A stretch of DNA of 64,000 bases from Arctopsyche grandis. Lineage: Eukaryota > Arthropoda > Insecta > Trichoptera > Hydropsychidae. The translations under genes were made by a program, and so were the position numbers. Numbering within the stretch: the stretch's first letter is position 1; every line of letters starts with the position of its first letter. The DNA lies in NCBI RefSeq assembly GCF_051622035.1, contig NC_135367.1:10700501-10764500 (forward strand). Direction: 5' to 3'. A model generated the notes under the pieces. It saw nothing but the letters and a program-made list of their open reading frames with translations. It did no database searches and was not told the origin of the DNA. Shown here piece after piece: positions 23,526 through 35,981 of the stretch.

Positions 23526-26500
23526 ATGAGACTCCGCCGGCTAGCGACTCTCTTCTGGGCCTTCTGCATGGTCGCCTGCTTCGTTTCCATTTATTATTTC
23601 ACCGAGGAAATACTCAGAGCGCCAGCTAGAGAGTCCGTCCACGAAGAAATGAAAGATGTACTTACTCCTTCATATGTTTTTTTGTATATATACGGATCTT
23701 TTTTTTTTTTTTTTAATGCTTTTTATTATTACGGAATTATGTTCACAATACATCTTATATCTATTTAAATAGCTACTGATCTACTGATCATTTTCTATTT
23801 TACAATTTAATTTAATTTGGTTAGTAATCATAGTATTATATTATCCTAATGTTAATCTACAGCATAATAGGAAAAAGAGCTCAAAAACCTATTTACAATC
23901 CTTATAAATGTTCATAATACATCTAATACATAATATTAATTAAATACTCTCTAAATTCGATGACCTAAAGCAGATTGTGTTTAGGTAATCTGTGTGTTAT
24001 ACCTGAAGGGTATAGACATTTTGTTGTAATCGCCGAGACTCTTCACAAGTGTGTTAGTATGGTTATTAGTGATTCTGTCATAGAATCTACTGGTTAGTTT
24101 GTTAGTAATGTCTGTAACAAACGGAATATTATAAATGGCATGCAGTTTTTTCAAGTTAGTATATATGGGTGTATTATAAATTATTTTTAGGGATTTATTT
24201 TGTATTACTTGGAGCTTGAAAAGATTAGTATTCGAGGCGTTATTCCATACAGGTGAAGCATAGGTTAATAATGGTAATATGAGCGCTCGATATAATTTTA
24301 TATATACGGATCTAGTTTTGGTCAATGGCTCGTAATTTAATATATTCTTAAATCAGAATAATGATGCTTGTTCACCAATTAGTTACATCATATACCTACT
24401 TACATATATGTAGCTAAAATGCCACAAATTCAATTACTGTCCTGTTACTATGAATCGATTTTCAATAAATTATAAAATTAAATATATATAAATTTGAAAA
24501 AAATAAAAATATATGTATCTAATTTTGAATGGTTAACTACTTTTCATGTCTGATGGGCATTTTTAATATAGACCTATGAATCGATTTTTGTATAATGGGA
24601 CTAATCCATGTGATTAATGTTTTTGATACTTTTGTCTGATACTTGAAGAATTTTTCAGTATAGGATAAAAGAAAATTCCTATCATTTAATGACAGTTAAT
24701 CACCCTAAGACTCTCCTGATAAGTTTGCTGATTATATTAAACGAAATATATTAATGAGCTTTTCGATTCTTCTAGAATAAATGGCTCCACTTCGAAGATA
24801 AACTAAAGCATCTGGAATCGGAAGTCAGCGAGTATCATGCTGTAGTCGGAGAACTTAAATCGGCTGTTCAAGAGCTGCTGCCGAAGAAGGAAGGACATCC
24901 GAACAGTCCGTTCAAACCTTCAAAACATCAAAGCCGTAAAAGTCAAGAGCCCAAAGAAACTAACAATGTAGTAGATTTTAGTGAGGTGAAATGTTCCTTA
25001 CAAATGGACAGCATACCGAACTCACATATTCAAGTAACGTTGATTGTGTAATTTTTATTTTATATTGTAATATAGAGCAAATTTTTATTTTGATGTATTC
25101 AATATTGCAGATGCTTAATGTTTATGATAAGCTCAAGTTTGACAATCCTGACGGTGGGCCGTGGAAACAAGGATGGAATATCAAATATGATCCTCATCAG
25201 TGGAATTCGCATCATAAATTAAAAGTCTTCATCCTTCCACATTCTCACAACGATCCTGGTATTTTCATAAAATTAGCTTTATATTTATTCAAATGTTTAA
25301 TATAAACCAATTAATAGTGTTGCGTAAGGGTGGGTTCCGGATTCAAATAAAAGACCAAAGTCGCTTCACATCATTTATTCAATGATTCAAGAGGTCCATA
25401 TGGATCCACCGCTCACTCCAGAATAATCTTTTTTTGATTTTTAAATGCTTTTTATTATTACGAAATTATGTTCACAACACATCTTATATCTATTTTAATA
25501 GCTACTGATCTACTGATCATTTTCTATTTTACAATTTTATTTTATTTGGTTAGTAATCATAGTATTATATTATTTTAATGTTAATCTACAGCATAATAGG
25601 AAAAAGAGCTCTAAAACCTATTTACAATCCTTACAAATGTTCATAATACATCTAATACATAATATCAATTAAAGACTCTCTAAAGTCGATGACCTAAAGC
25701 AGATTGTGTTTAGGTAATCTGTGTTCCAGAATAATCTGATCTACCATGTGTACCTCCTTATAGAGGACAATCACAGGGTTGCCCATCACAGCTTCCCCGA
25801 TCCATTAATGTGTCTATTGTCTAGGCACTTAAAAGTCTGCCCTGGCGAATCTTTTATTTAGGCACTCGCCCAGGTCAGTGAGAACTCCAGCGTATCCTTT
25901 GTTTGGGCACTTAATTAGTCCCGTTAGCCTAATCTGGGGTCTCTATTGTTTACCCACGAATGTACTTAGACAGTGGATACTCTCTCTCATGTTCCCACGC
26001 TACAATAGTAAACATTCCTTTTTTTTATTATTATTAAATTTATATTTTAATCGAACTTATTTGATTATTTAACGATCAGAAACTATTTAGTGTGACTACA
26101 GCCAATCAGAATCGAATTAAACACACACAGTGAATGGTATTTGTTTTATATATAAGATTTAATATTTTTGATTTTAGGTTGGCTAAAAACATTCGAAGAA
26201 TATTACGCCGCTCAAACTCGCTCAATTTTAAATAATGCTTTGACGAAACTGTCCGAGGACACGAGGAGAAAGTTCATATGGGCGGAAATAAGCTTCTTCT
26301 CTCTGTGGTGGAAGGAAATATCTGAAGAGCAAAGACGGCAAACAAAAAAGTGTGCCTCCAATTTCATTCATTGCACTATCTCTCTGTCATTCAAATAAAT
26401 TAAATCGAATTGTAATTCTACTAGGCTTATTCAATCCGGTCAATGGGAAATTGTCACCGGCGGTTGGGTGATGAACGACGAAGCAACATCTCACTGGTTG

Positions 26501-29500
26501 TCCATCGTACAACAGCTAACGACTGGTCATCAATGGTTGAAGAACAACTTAAACATCGTCCCAAAGTCCGGTTGGGCCATCGATCCATTCGGACACTCAG
26601 CGACCCAGCCGTATTTGCTAAAATTGACCGGAATCAATGGTTCTTTGATTCAACGTGTTCATTATAGCGTCAAGAAAGAATTAGCGTTGCAAAAACAATT
26701 AGAATTCAGATGGAGGCAAATTTGGGGTGAGTTTGTGAACACAAAAACATATGCATTATACTTATTTTAGCAGTATGTTATTAGTGAGTTTAAATTTCAG
26801 ACGGAATCGGTACGACTGATATGTGGACGCACATGATGCCGTTTTACTCTTACGATGTGCCACACTCGTGTGGACCCGATCCGAAAGTATGTTGTCAGTT
26901 TGATTTCAAAAGGCTTCCAGGCTATGGCTTATCTTGTCCTTGGAAGATCGCTCCGCAAGTTATCACCGAGCGTAATGTTAAACACAAGTAAGATCACAAT
27001 CGGAACTAGCGTTGTCTGATTATTTTGCTCGAATTGTAAGCTATGTTTTTTTTATTATAGGGCTGAACTGTTACTCGATCAGTGGCGGAAGAAGTCTCAA
27101 TTGTATCAGACCAGGGTTGTTCTAATGCCTCTTGGAGACGATTTTCGATGGGATCATAGCACGGAATGGGACGCACAGTTCAATAACTATGAAAAAATAA
27201 TTGAATATCTTAATTCGAACGACAATTTGCATGTTGAAGTAAGTGTAATTATTTATTTGTGTATATAATTTTGTTCGAGTATTCAATATGAAATTATTTT
27301 AGGCTCGCTTTGGCACGTTGTCTGAGTACTTCAATGCCGTCAAAAAAGAAAAGTCGTCTGAAGAGTTTCCTATACTCTCCGGAGACTTTTTCACGTACGC
27401 CGATAGAGATGATCATTACTGGAGTGGCTATTACACATCTAGGCCGTTTTACAAAAGGATGGATAGAGTACTTATGTCATATGTCAGGTATTAAAAAGGA
27501 CGTTGGTATATTTTGTTGTAATAATGCTACACGTATTTATTTGTATCACTGTTTTTTTAGAGCTGCAGAAATGATTTTGGCTTTAGCAAGGACAAGAGCT
27601 GACGTACCACACGTTTTACTAACCCCGGAAGCTGGCTTGTCGTCGAAGCTAGAATCTTCTCGTCAATCTTTGGCTCTGTTCCAACATCACGATGGGGTTA
27701 CCGGTACTTCGAGAGATCCAGTTGTCGTCGATTACGGAAATAAGTAAATGGTTTACTATTTTTTTTATAACATCTTTTTCGACGTAGTACTTTATCATAA
27801 TAATTATGTGCGTGGTAGACATCGTTATTTGATGATTGTACCCGTACCTCCTGCTCGCACAGTTCTTTATCGATTGACTCCTATTCCGAGAGCTATCCGA
27901 CTTCTCAATTAAATCGTTGCTGCTGAGCCTGAATGTGATATTTTCCACCGCAGTGAGCGTAGGCTATCGAATCTTATTTTAACTTATTTTTCTGGTAGCC
28001 TGCGCTCATCATTATTTTCATAATTGAATATGATGTATGAGTGGAATTTTGATCTTCTCTCTTCCATTTGGGCCTTGCAGGGATGTTTTGTATTTGCGGC
28101 TGGTTCTTATATATTGGTGCTGGCTACAGGTGCAAGACATTCCTAACTTTATATTTTTACTTTATCTGCTATTATTATAATGCTATTGTTTTTTACATAC
28201 CTCCTTTTATCTTCACTTACGATTATTAAAATTATGTATAAAACTATTTTTTGTGTGTGTATATACATATGTACATATGTATATATTTTTATTTTTCTCA
28301 TTTCTCTGTATTTTTTCAACATTGTGGCGCATTTGAAAATAAAATAAAAATAAAAATCATTGTTTTGTTATAAATTTTAAGACTATTAGCTGCCATATCT
28401 GCATGTCAACACGTGATTCAACAATCTGCATATCATCTTTTGGTGCAGCCAAAAGTATATACTGATTTTATAATATTTTATGTTGATTATTTTGAGTGTT
28501 TATACTAATTTAATTTTTTATATTTTAGTATTATCATCCTGCTCCTGAGCAGGTGTATTTTGAAGTGGACGATATACGAAGAGAGCATAGTTCGCTTCCG
28601 GAGAAAATTACAATAACCGTTGGTCCAGAGGTTTGCTATTAACACATTTTTTGTTTTTATTTGTATATTATTAATGATTTAATAAATTTTCTATATAAAA
28701 ATATTATAGGCGCCTTCCAGAAAAATAGTAATATTCAACTCTTTGCCGTTCACTCGTAATGAAGTTGTCTCCTTGTATGTTTCAACACCATTCCTTACAG
28801 TAAGTCGTCACATTATAATATAAAATACTATATATATATATACAAATTTATGTATTATATTTCATTGTATTTTTTTTTTAATATATTTAGATTCATACTT
28901 CCGATAACCAAGTGGATTGTCAAATTAGTCCCATTGTTATATCTGGAAATAAAATTTCAAATTATAAATATTTGCTAAGTTTCGTTGCAATCGTGCCAGC
29001 TATGGGTCTTACGTCTTATATTGTTACAGCTGTTGATAGAAACTCGTTGACACGGTATTTACTTTTACACAAAATGAAATCAAAACACACTATTCGTAAT
29101 ATTACAATGCATACGAGCTATTATTTTCAGAGCGACGAGTTACGCTACTCTCCGTTTTCTCAACTATGACGGAGAATCGTTCGAAGGCGGTGTCTTTGGA
29201 ACAGTGCAGGTAGTATCTGGTAGCACCGTTGGAGATTTTGTTCTTTCCCGAAATACCGGAGAAGGAGTGGTAGCCGCATTCTCCAAAATCGGTCTTTTGA
29301 AAGCTATCAAATTACCGGGAAAACAAGCAGTACCTGTACATCTCGATTTTAGAAAGTAAATATAATTTATTTTAAATTTGCGTTTGAGATTTATTTTGAA
29401 CTATGTATATTATGTATTTCTTATTGCTTCAGATATGGCACAAGGCATACGGGAGATAAAAGTGGAGGATATCTTTTCCTGCCTGGTATTGAAAGTTCGA

Positions 29501-31057
29501 TCATCAACACCACTCTTCCATATCCGATGATCACCGTCATCGAAGGTTCGATACTATCGAGAATGAATGTTCAATTTCCATACGTTCACCATACTGTTAG
29601 TTCTAAATAATCTTTATTATTATTTGAAATACTTTCAAAGCTTTATATTAAAATGACTACATTTCAGGTGTCAATTTATTCTGGTGTAGATTATCACATA
29701 GAAGTGACTAATTTAGTTGACATTACTAGCGCGCACAATTTAGAACTTGTCATGCGACTTTCTACAAACATTGCCAATGGAGATGAATTCTACACGGATT
29801 TAAATGGATATCAAGTAATTCAACGTTGAATTTTATCTGAAGTTATCGCACTTTTGAAACACTATTTTACGGTTTATATTTTGGCTTCAGATGATAAGAC
29901 GCAAATATTTGACTAAAATACCACTCCAGGCGAATTTCTATCCTCTTCCGTCTGCAGCTTACATTGAAGATCATAATGCAAGGCTCACACTTCTCACATC
30001 CACATCGTTGGGTGTCGCTGCACTAACTCCTGGTCAAATAGAAGTATGTATGAATCTTATCTCGTATTATGCAGTTGTAAAGATGTAGAATTTAATCAAA
30101 GTAATTGCACACAGGTTATGCAAGATCGTCGACTCAATCAGGACGATAACCGTGGTATGGCACAAGGCGTGCTAGATAATCATCCCACACAACATACGTT
30201 CAGAATATTACTGGAAAATAAGAATGATGAAAAGTGTCAGGTATATATACATAATTGATGAAATAATAAATCAGTATTCAATATAAAGCTTTGATTGATT
30301 TATTTTTACATCACCAACAGGGTGCTATTCAGGACCATCCAGCTGGTCAGTTATCATTATCTGCTCACGTTAGCTCAGAAACACTCCTAAATCCATTAAT
30401 TTCATTATTCTACTATGAAGATGGGCACCCAGATAGGTACTTGTACATATATATTATACATATAAAATGTTAATACTAATTTCGTTTCTTATATTTTTTA
30501 TTATTTACATGTTTTGTTGTAGATCTGAACCAGAGTGGTCATATGGATTGAATCTGTTCGACAGTTATACACCTGTGTCGACTGAACCTGGAGTGGATGT
30601 AATAGTAGCATCGTATCGGGATGGTGTGTCGTCAACTGTAAGTCTTAATTTTCCAATTTACTTAATGCAAAATTGAAATGAAACAGTTTATTCATACTTT
30701 GACGTTATTGTCAGATGCCAAATGGTAAAACGAAGAAAGGAAGGGGTCTAGTTCTTCATCGGCGCAATTTAAACATGTGCTACAGCAGCGATCAACAATT
30801 AAAAACTTACAATACGAACGATGGAAAAGTATGTGTTTTTCAATTTGTGGATTTTAACATGCAATAAGTCTCATTATTGTATTATTGTTTTTTTTTTTTT
30901 TTTTCAGGTAAATTTATCAGCCATTGTTCCAATATCAGAAGTGGATGAAGTTCGAAATTCGTCATTGTCATTCCTCCACTTGGGATCACAAGTCGATCCT
31001 TTCTCTTCTCAACCTATCTGTCCTATGGAAATAAATTCATATTTCATATATTCCTAG
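23526..31057 (+). CDS. Class II Golgi alpha-mannosidase (GH38)
   Basis: Twenty-two coding exons with consistent phase: 23526-23657, 24776-24985, 25111-25258, 26178-26349, 26425-26726, 26801-26987, 27061-27238, 27303-27487, 27561-27743, 28382-28454, 28529-28630, 28710-28799, 28891-29054, 29131-29355, 29433-29595, 29668-29814, 29891-30043, 30115-30240, 30321-30436, 30523-30637, 30715-30828, 30908-31057; 1144 aa, usual for the family. Type II membrane anchor at residues 8-26 ([16 protein letters not shown]), coiled stem, then the GH38 core: zinc site [10 protein letters not shown] (H160, D162), nucleophile region [10 protein letters not shown] (D274), [20 protein letters not shown] (acid/base region), [11 protein letters not shown], and [19 protein letters not shown]. 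The family trims mannose from GlcNAcMan5GlcNAc2 in the Golgi. Insects have IIa and IIb paralogues; I cannot tell which, so no symbol is given. The start follows a likely 5' UTR acceptor (TTTCAG). Confidence 0.95.
23700..24298 (-). mobile_element. Jockey-like LINE, 5'-truncated copy C
   Basis: In mannosidase intron 1, 42 bases after the exon 1 donor. Perfect 15-base duplication TATATATACGGATCT (23685-23699, 24299-24313). The minus strand keeps part of the reverse-transcriptase C-terminal region ([35 protein letters not shown]), a motif pattern of Jockey/CR1-type LINEs. This is the copy that identifies the family. Confidence 0.93.
25318..26004. mobile_element. Solo-LTR-like fossil, copy 1
   Basis: Matches 44554-44909 from GCGTAAGGGTGGGTTC to CCCACGCTACA, with TG..CA ends and a 4-base flank duplication ATAG (25314-25317, 26005-26008). 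A 4-base duplication and this length fit a solo long terminal repeat of a Ty3/gypsy-type element; no internal region is present. It is interrupted by the LINE at 25430-25724, so it is older than that insertion. In mannosidase intron 3. Confidence 0.65.
25430..25724 (-). mobile_element. Jockey-like LINE, 5'-truncated copy D (nested)
   Basis: Inserted into the solo-LTR-like fossil. Perfect 13-base duplication TCCAGAATAATCT (25417-25429, 25725-25737); the undisturbed target can be read in the other LTR-like copy (about 44645-44657). Confidence 0.93.
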
Positions 31058-32063
31058 TTAATTTATAGTGAATTACTTAATATGTGATAGCAATACAAAA
31101 TTATCCTAGGTAGCACATACATACAATACTCTTAAGATTAGTGTGAAGATTGAATTTATGACATGAAATGACAAAATTTTGGTTAAAATAATAAAAAAAA
31201 TGACATAATATGATGATGTAATGCACAATGTGATGGCTATTTTATTTTGTTGTGTGTATGGTGATATTGTTATATTGGGATAGTTTTTTTATTATTATTT
31301 AGTGGTGCATTTTTAAAAATCACATTCACATACATATATTATATTTTTATGGTTTAATACTTTCGTCATTTATTTTGATATATATTTATAATAATTGTTT
31401 GTATGTATTATATGTATATCATCGCTGTGCTTTATATTTTTACTCAAGTTATGTGATTAAAATTCAACATATGTATGACGTTAAAAAAAGACTGAGCCGT
31501 AAAATTAATTCCAACTTTTTTAATTGCTGTTGAATTTTTGTGCGGAATGTTTTTATAAGGCTATATATGTCTATTTAACTTATCGGTGTATATGTATTGT
31601 AAATATTATAGATGTTTGTCTATGTCTTATTTAATTTTTGGAAATTTATAATACTCTGGATATGAATATGAAGATATTTAATATTTATTTAAACTTTCAG
31701 GTGTATTTTTGCACCCTATTACTATTAGTTATTCATCAAATTGTGATATTTTTTTTTACTCCAGATTTTTCAAATAAATAAATGCATTTCAATCTTTGAA
31801 TTTTGTTTTCAATATTTTCTTTGTTTTTGAAAATTACCTTCTTTATTTATACTTGTACCCGAATAAAATAAATGACAGACTAGAGCAGATATCGGAAACC
31901 TATGACTCATGGGTCATCTAGTGGCACATTTGATAATTTCAAGTGACCCACTTGAGTTAACTAGTTAGGGCTTGTTTTTTTTATACATTAGGTACCAAAA
32001 AAATATTTTATTCAAGATGTGTCGGGTCAAAAACAATTTGTGATCTAAAGGCATTTACTTTGA
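31058..32063. other. Mannosidase 3' UTR and AT-rich spacer
   Basis: AT-rich sequence after the stop codon, with several AATAAA-type signals (for example near 31775). No gene recognised. Confidence 0.4.
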
Positions 32064-32245
32064 AGTTGTAATGAAAAAGGTTATTAAGATCCTAATAAAA
32101 ATAGCAGCGTTCTACAAAGTCGTTTGAAAGCTTTTTTGGAAGAAATTGAACCTAAATATGGAGATTTGCTGTTACATATGTACATACATACCGAAATACG
32201 ATGGTTAAGTCTAGGCAAAGATCTTAATAGATTGAGGTGAAATTT
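32064..32245 (+). pseudogene. hAT transposase (ZBED/Charlie-type) relic
   Basis: Translated in pieces on the plus strand this gives VMKKVIKILIKIAAF, then FESFLEEIEPKYGDLL, and HTEIRWLSLGKDLNRLR. This is the order of the motif block seen in hAT transposases related to ZBED5/GTF2IRD2 (..HTEVRWLSRGKVLKR..). Frames are interrupted and a short ACATACATA insertion separates two parts, so it is a dead remnant. No termini found. Confidence 0.6.
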
Positions 32246-32714
32246 TTTTTTCAGATTCTAAACCAGGACATTTTTTTCAAAAAATATTTCTAGACATGTA
32301 TGTACATATGTATTTGTTTCTATTGCTAAAAAAAGAAACATTGTATATTCATGGACGCACAAATACAAAATAAAATCATTTTCTCGAATGTTCTTACAAA
32401 AGACCGGCTAAAATTATATTTAGTGATAAGCAAACGTTTTAATGTTCCAAAATTTACTGGCGCTTTATCACTGGACCACATATTGTTCATCAAAGAAAAT
32501 TCGATCAGCGAGTGCATTTGTTTTTCGTAAACAGAGACAATATTCAACTAATTTGCCAATATTTTTGTAAGAGACATCATTTTCACTGAAGGCTTAAAAT
32601 ATTTCAATCAATATATTCTATAAAAAAAGTTCTATTACATAAAATATACTAGTTTTATCTTATGGCTTACCAGAACAGATACCCAAAAACCAGTACGAAT
32701 AATCACCTTATAAT

Positions 32715-32968
32715 CAGTGATGTCACCCCAATTTTGGAACAACAGATTTCCAATTTTTTTTTTCAAATAATTTATTTTGAAAATATAATTATATATACTT
32801 TTTCGTCTAAGGCACTATTACACGAAAGTTCATTAAATTTTCAAGATTTGTATAATTTCTGACAAATATTTTATGAATTTTTAGATTAAATAACAGGTTT
32901 ACGGAAACTTTTGAATTTTAACAATGGGTTTCTGGAAACCCGTGGAAACCATTAAGGTGACACCACTG
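32715..32968. mobile_element. hAT-like MITE, CAGTGRTGTCACC family
   Basis: 254 bases with inverted ends CAGTGATGTCACCCCAAT and CAGTGGTGTCACCTTAAT (complement of right end), and a perfect 8-base duplication CTTATAAT (32707-32714, 32969-32976). A related left end occurs near 1394. Confidence 0.9.
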
Positions 32969-33295
32969 CTTATAATAGATTTAAAGAGTGCTTTCAATAA
33001 AATTATTTCGAATTAAATGATAAACAATAGTGTTTAAATTCTTTACGAAATAAAAAGGCCTTGTAAATGAACCATTATAATGATTTCAACGAATAACTCA
33101 AGGAAATATGTAACTACACAATTTTTAAAATGTACGAAAAATGAAAGAGTTTGTCTGTAAAATTTATCTTAATATTCACTTAAAGATTTTTAAAACGAAA
33201 CTACCTACTGATCCGAAACATCTTCTTAGTTTACATTTTGGTGAATTTTGACCCACAGCCAAAAAAGTTGCCGAAATCGGGACTAGAGTTATATT

Positions 33296-33458
33296 CAGTG
33301 GCGGCTCGTCCATATGGGCTGCGGGGCTGCAGACCTCCCAGTATAGTACATATTCAAGCTATTTTTGTTTTAATTCGATCAACGATTTGGTTATCGAGCT
33401 ACTACAGCCTGAATAATCTTTGCAACCTCCCACTATGAAATTTCACGAGCCGCTACTG
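33296..33458. mobile_element. hAT-like MITE, CAGTGGCGGCTCGT family
   Basis: 163 bases with ends CAGTGGCGGCTCGT and CAGTAGCGGCTCGTG (complement of right end), and a perfect 8-base duplication GTTATATT (33288-33295, 33459-33466). Confidence 0.92.
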
Positions 33459-33870
33459 GTTATATTACAATTTATTAAAAAGGATCTATAAGTTGAACGT
33501 CAATATGATAGTTATATCTGGATTTCATTTTTATGTGTGAATGAATCGGTTCGATTTGTATGCGACAGTTTTTTAAACATTAAAAGCTTACAATCAAAAA
33601 TTATCTCTTTTATTAACTTTTTTTTTCCAAAGTAATAATGTTAAAGTGAAATAATTTAATTTCAAAACGTTAAAAAACAAAAAAAAAGCCTTGTAAAAAT
33701 AGTGCAGAGTTAGAAATCCGTTTTTTTCAGACTCCGCAAATTAAATGTTGAGCTTTCAAAACGTTCAACACATGGCCGTGAAGTAGCGCGTTTAGGCCGA
33801 AGCTGTCAGTTGTCAGCAGGAGTGTAGTCGAATCGAATGTAGATCGAAGAGTAGCGAAACCGGCCTCGAA

Positions 33871-35572
33871 ATGGGGTCTCTGGAGCGCGCGATGCTGACC
33901 GGCTTCATCTGCCGACTCTGCTCGGAAATGCACAAAGTAGTGACGCACATATACGGGGAAGCGGGACGCGCCATGAGACTATCGCATAAAATCAACAAGT
34001 ACCTCCCTGTCAACGTGAGACTGACACACACTTCAAACCTATTTACATATACAAACCAATATCAATCCGTAACATTCGATCATTCGAAGTGTATTCCATT
34101 ATTATGCTCCACTCCATTATGGTTATATGACCTTGCTATTCAATTTTCGTCAAGTATGTGAACCCAAATCATAAGCATATTCAAGATGGCGTCGAGCTGG
34201 ATAATACATTACAAAATTGATTTATATCATTGGAATGGAAGTTCGTAGATGCAGCTACGCCACACTGAAATGTTCTGGATTTAATTGATTTTTTTACCTT
34301 ATAATTTTAAATATTTTATACCATTTACAAGACGAAACCAACTGGATCGTTAAGTCTTGTATTTGATATATAATGGACCACAAATTTGACAGAAATCCAT
34401 ACGTGAATTAAAATTATGTCTTGTCATGTTTTTAGTATATGTATGTAATTTAATCACAACCATGTAAAGTATACTATCTTAAGAGGGCTGGACACCAGCG
34501 CCTTGTCCATACAAACGTATTACACTTCTCCCTTCCTCAATTATGGCACTAGAGAAATTATTTTTTAATATACTATGGATATCCACCATTGGCATGCATC
34601 TGTGCATTTGTTTTTTTGATTAGTTATTTTTTATAGGAGCTAGGAGCCACCAAACATCTATAAAATCGCCTCTTTTTTACACCCACGAAAAGAGTCCAGC
34701 GTGCTTATTTAACGGTCGATTTTTAAAAAAATACGCGCACAGTTGCTTAGAAAATATCTTTCTCATACCGATGATGAAATGTTTTTAAAAATTGGTCCAG
34801 TTTCGGAGGAGAAAATTGGAGAATACGAAACCTCGATTTGGTCGATTTAAAATACGTTTTATCTGGTCGAAGCGCAAATGTCGCATTCACTCAATATATG
34901 TATATATTGATGTATATTGTCGCATTCACTCAATATATACATTCACTCAATATATATATCGAAGAAAGGAACGGCAACAAAATTAAGGTTTCTGGTGTAC
35001 AGCCGTCTTAACATATGCTCAATTCTGTTTTACGATTTTCATATAACACTGTCTAAAACTATACGAATTCTATTTTATTTTCATATAAAAAGTCAGACTT
35101 GCATTTTTTTGGACCTATTCCAATGAAATCGTAAAAGCGTATACAAACATGTGAACTTGATTAAATAAATATCAGGCAATGATTTCGTGGGTATATAGCA
35201 ATTAAACCATTACAACATTTATGACTTAGAATCACCAAATGGATAGTAATATTCAATTCCGATAGCTTTGATACTATTGAATCGAATAAATTTCTTAATT
35301 TTAATATGATCTATGCTTCTAACACCCAAGTTCTTTTGTAATGTATCAATCGATTGGATGACCAACAGTATTCCGCATGTGACTCATTTTATGTATATGT
35401 GCCTGTACAGGTTTCGCACTCGGATCCCCTGCCCAAGACGATATGTGACTCTTGTTTGAACCGTCTCGAGTCGCAGCACAAGCTCGTGTCCCAAATCGAG
35501 CTGGTGAAACAGCGGCTTATCAAGCCGCGCAAAACCAAGCCACCAATGAAGAAGAAGAAGAGGAGAAATTAG
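33871..35572 (+). CDS. Stand-alone ZAD-domain protein, 101 aa
   Basis: Two coding exons, 33871-34014 and 35411-35572, joined in phase 0. The product is one zinc-finger-associated domain (ZAD): C14-R-L-C17 .. C60-D-S-C63, with the usual spacing, HIYGEAG in between, and the helix LNRLESQHKLVSQIELVKQRL. It is followed only by a basic tail (KPRKTKPPMKKKKRRN) and a stop. ZAD normally sits at the N-terminus of insect C2H2 transcription factors, where it dimerises; here no zinc finger follows in the next kilobase. The basic tail could be a nuclear signal. The ORF in another frame at 35452-35652 is a shadow. An alternative is that further exons are spliced from within exon 2, but no zinc-finger codons are found before the IFT54 gene. 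Its intron holds the second TTAA MITE. Confidence 0.82.
34483..35007 (-). mobile_element. TTAA-flanked MITE, copy 2
   Basis: 525 bases, reverse complement of the copy at 15311-15779, with TTAA flanks at 34479-34482 and 35008-35011. It is longer because of a local duplication of CATTCACTCAATATAT units near 34890-34960. In the intron of the ZAD gene. Confidence 0.85.
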
Positions 35573-35981
35573 AGATGCAAAGACGAGCTCGGCGCACCAA
35601 ACTCATCTCGCGGGATGTGCAATTGTGCTACTCAAAATTATTTTGCAAATAACACTTAACGAACACCATAGGCCAATAATATGGCTTCGTAGACGTAATG
35701 GGTTTAACGGTTTTATATGAGTGCTCTTATTAAAGTGTAATATAACGAGGCTTTCAATTCGTATAGCCTTACATCATGTTTGTATGTATATGTATATCTC
35801 ACATGCGTATTCTTAAAGTTGACATTAAACGTTTCGATCGGATTTAACTCGAACCAAATTATTGCGCTCAATGTTTTTCCTATTTGTTGTTTTAAGGTTT
35901 GTAATTATTGTTTAACTTCTTTTTTTATTAATTAAAAAAAAAAAACCAACTCCGTCAAATATAATTGAATTGGAATAAATT
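35573..35981. other. ZAD gene 3' UTR
   Basis: Non-coding sequence after the ZAD stop codon, up to the left border of the tandem duplication. No further exon or RNA gene seen. Confidence 0.4.

Noticed and set aside
35452-35652. 66-codon frame overlapping ZAD exon 2
   Set aside because: Shifted frame over the ZAD exon; no start or splice logic.
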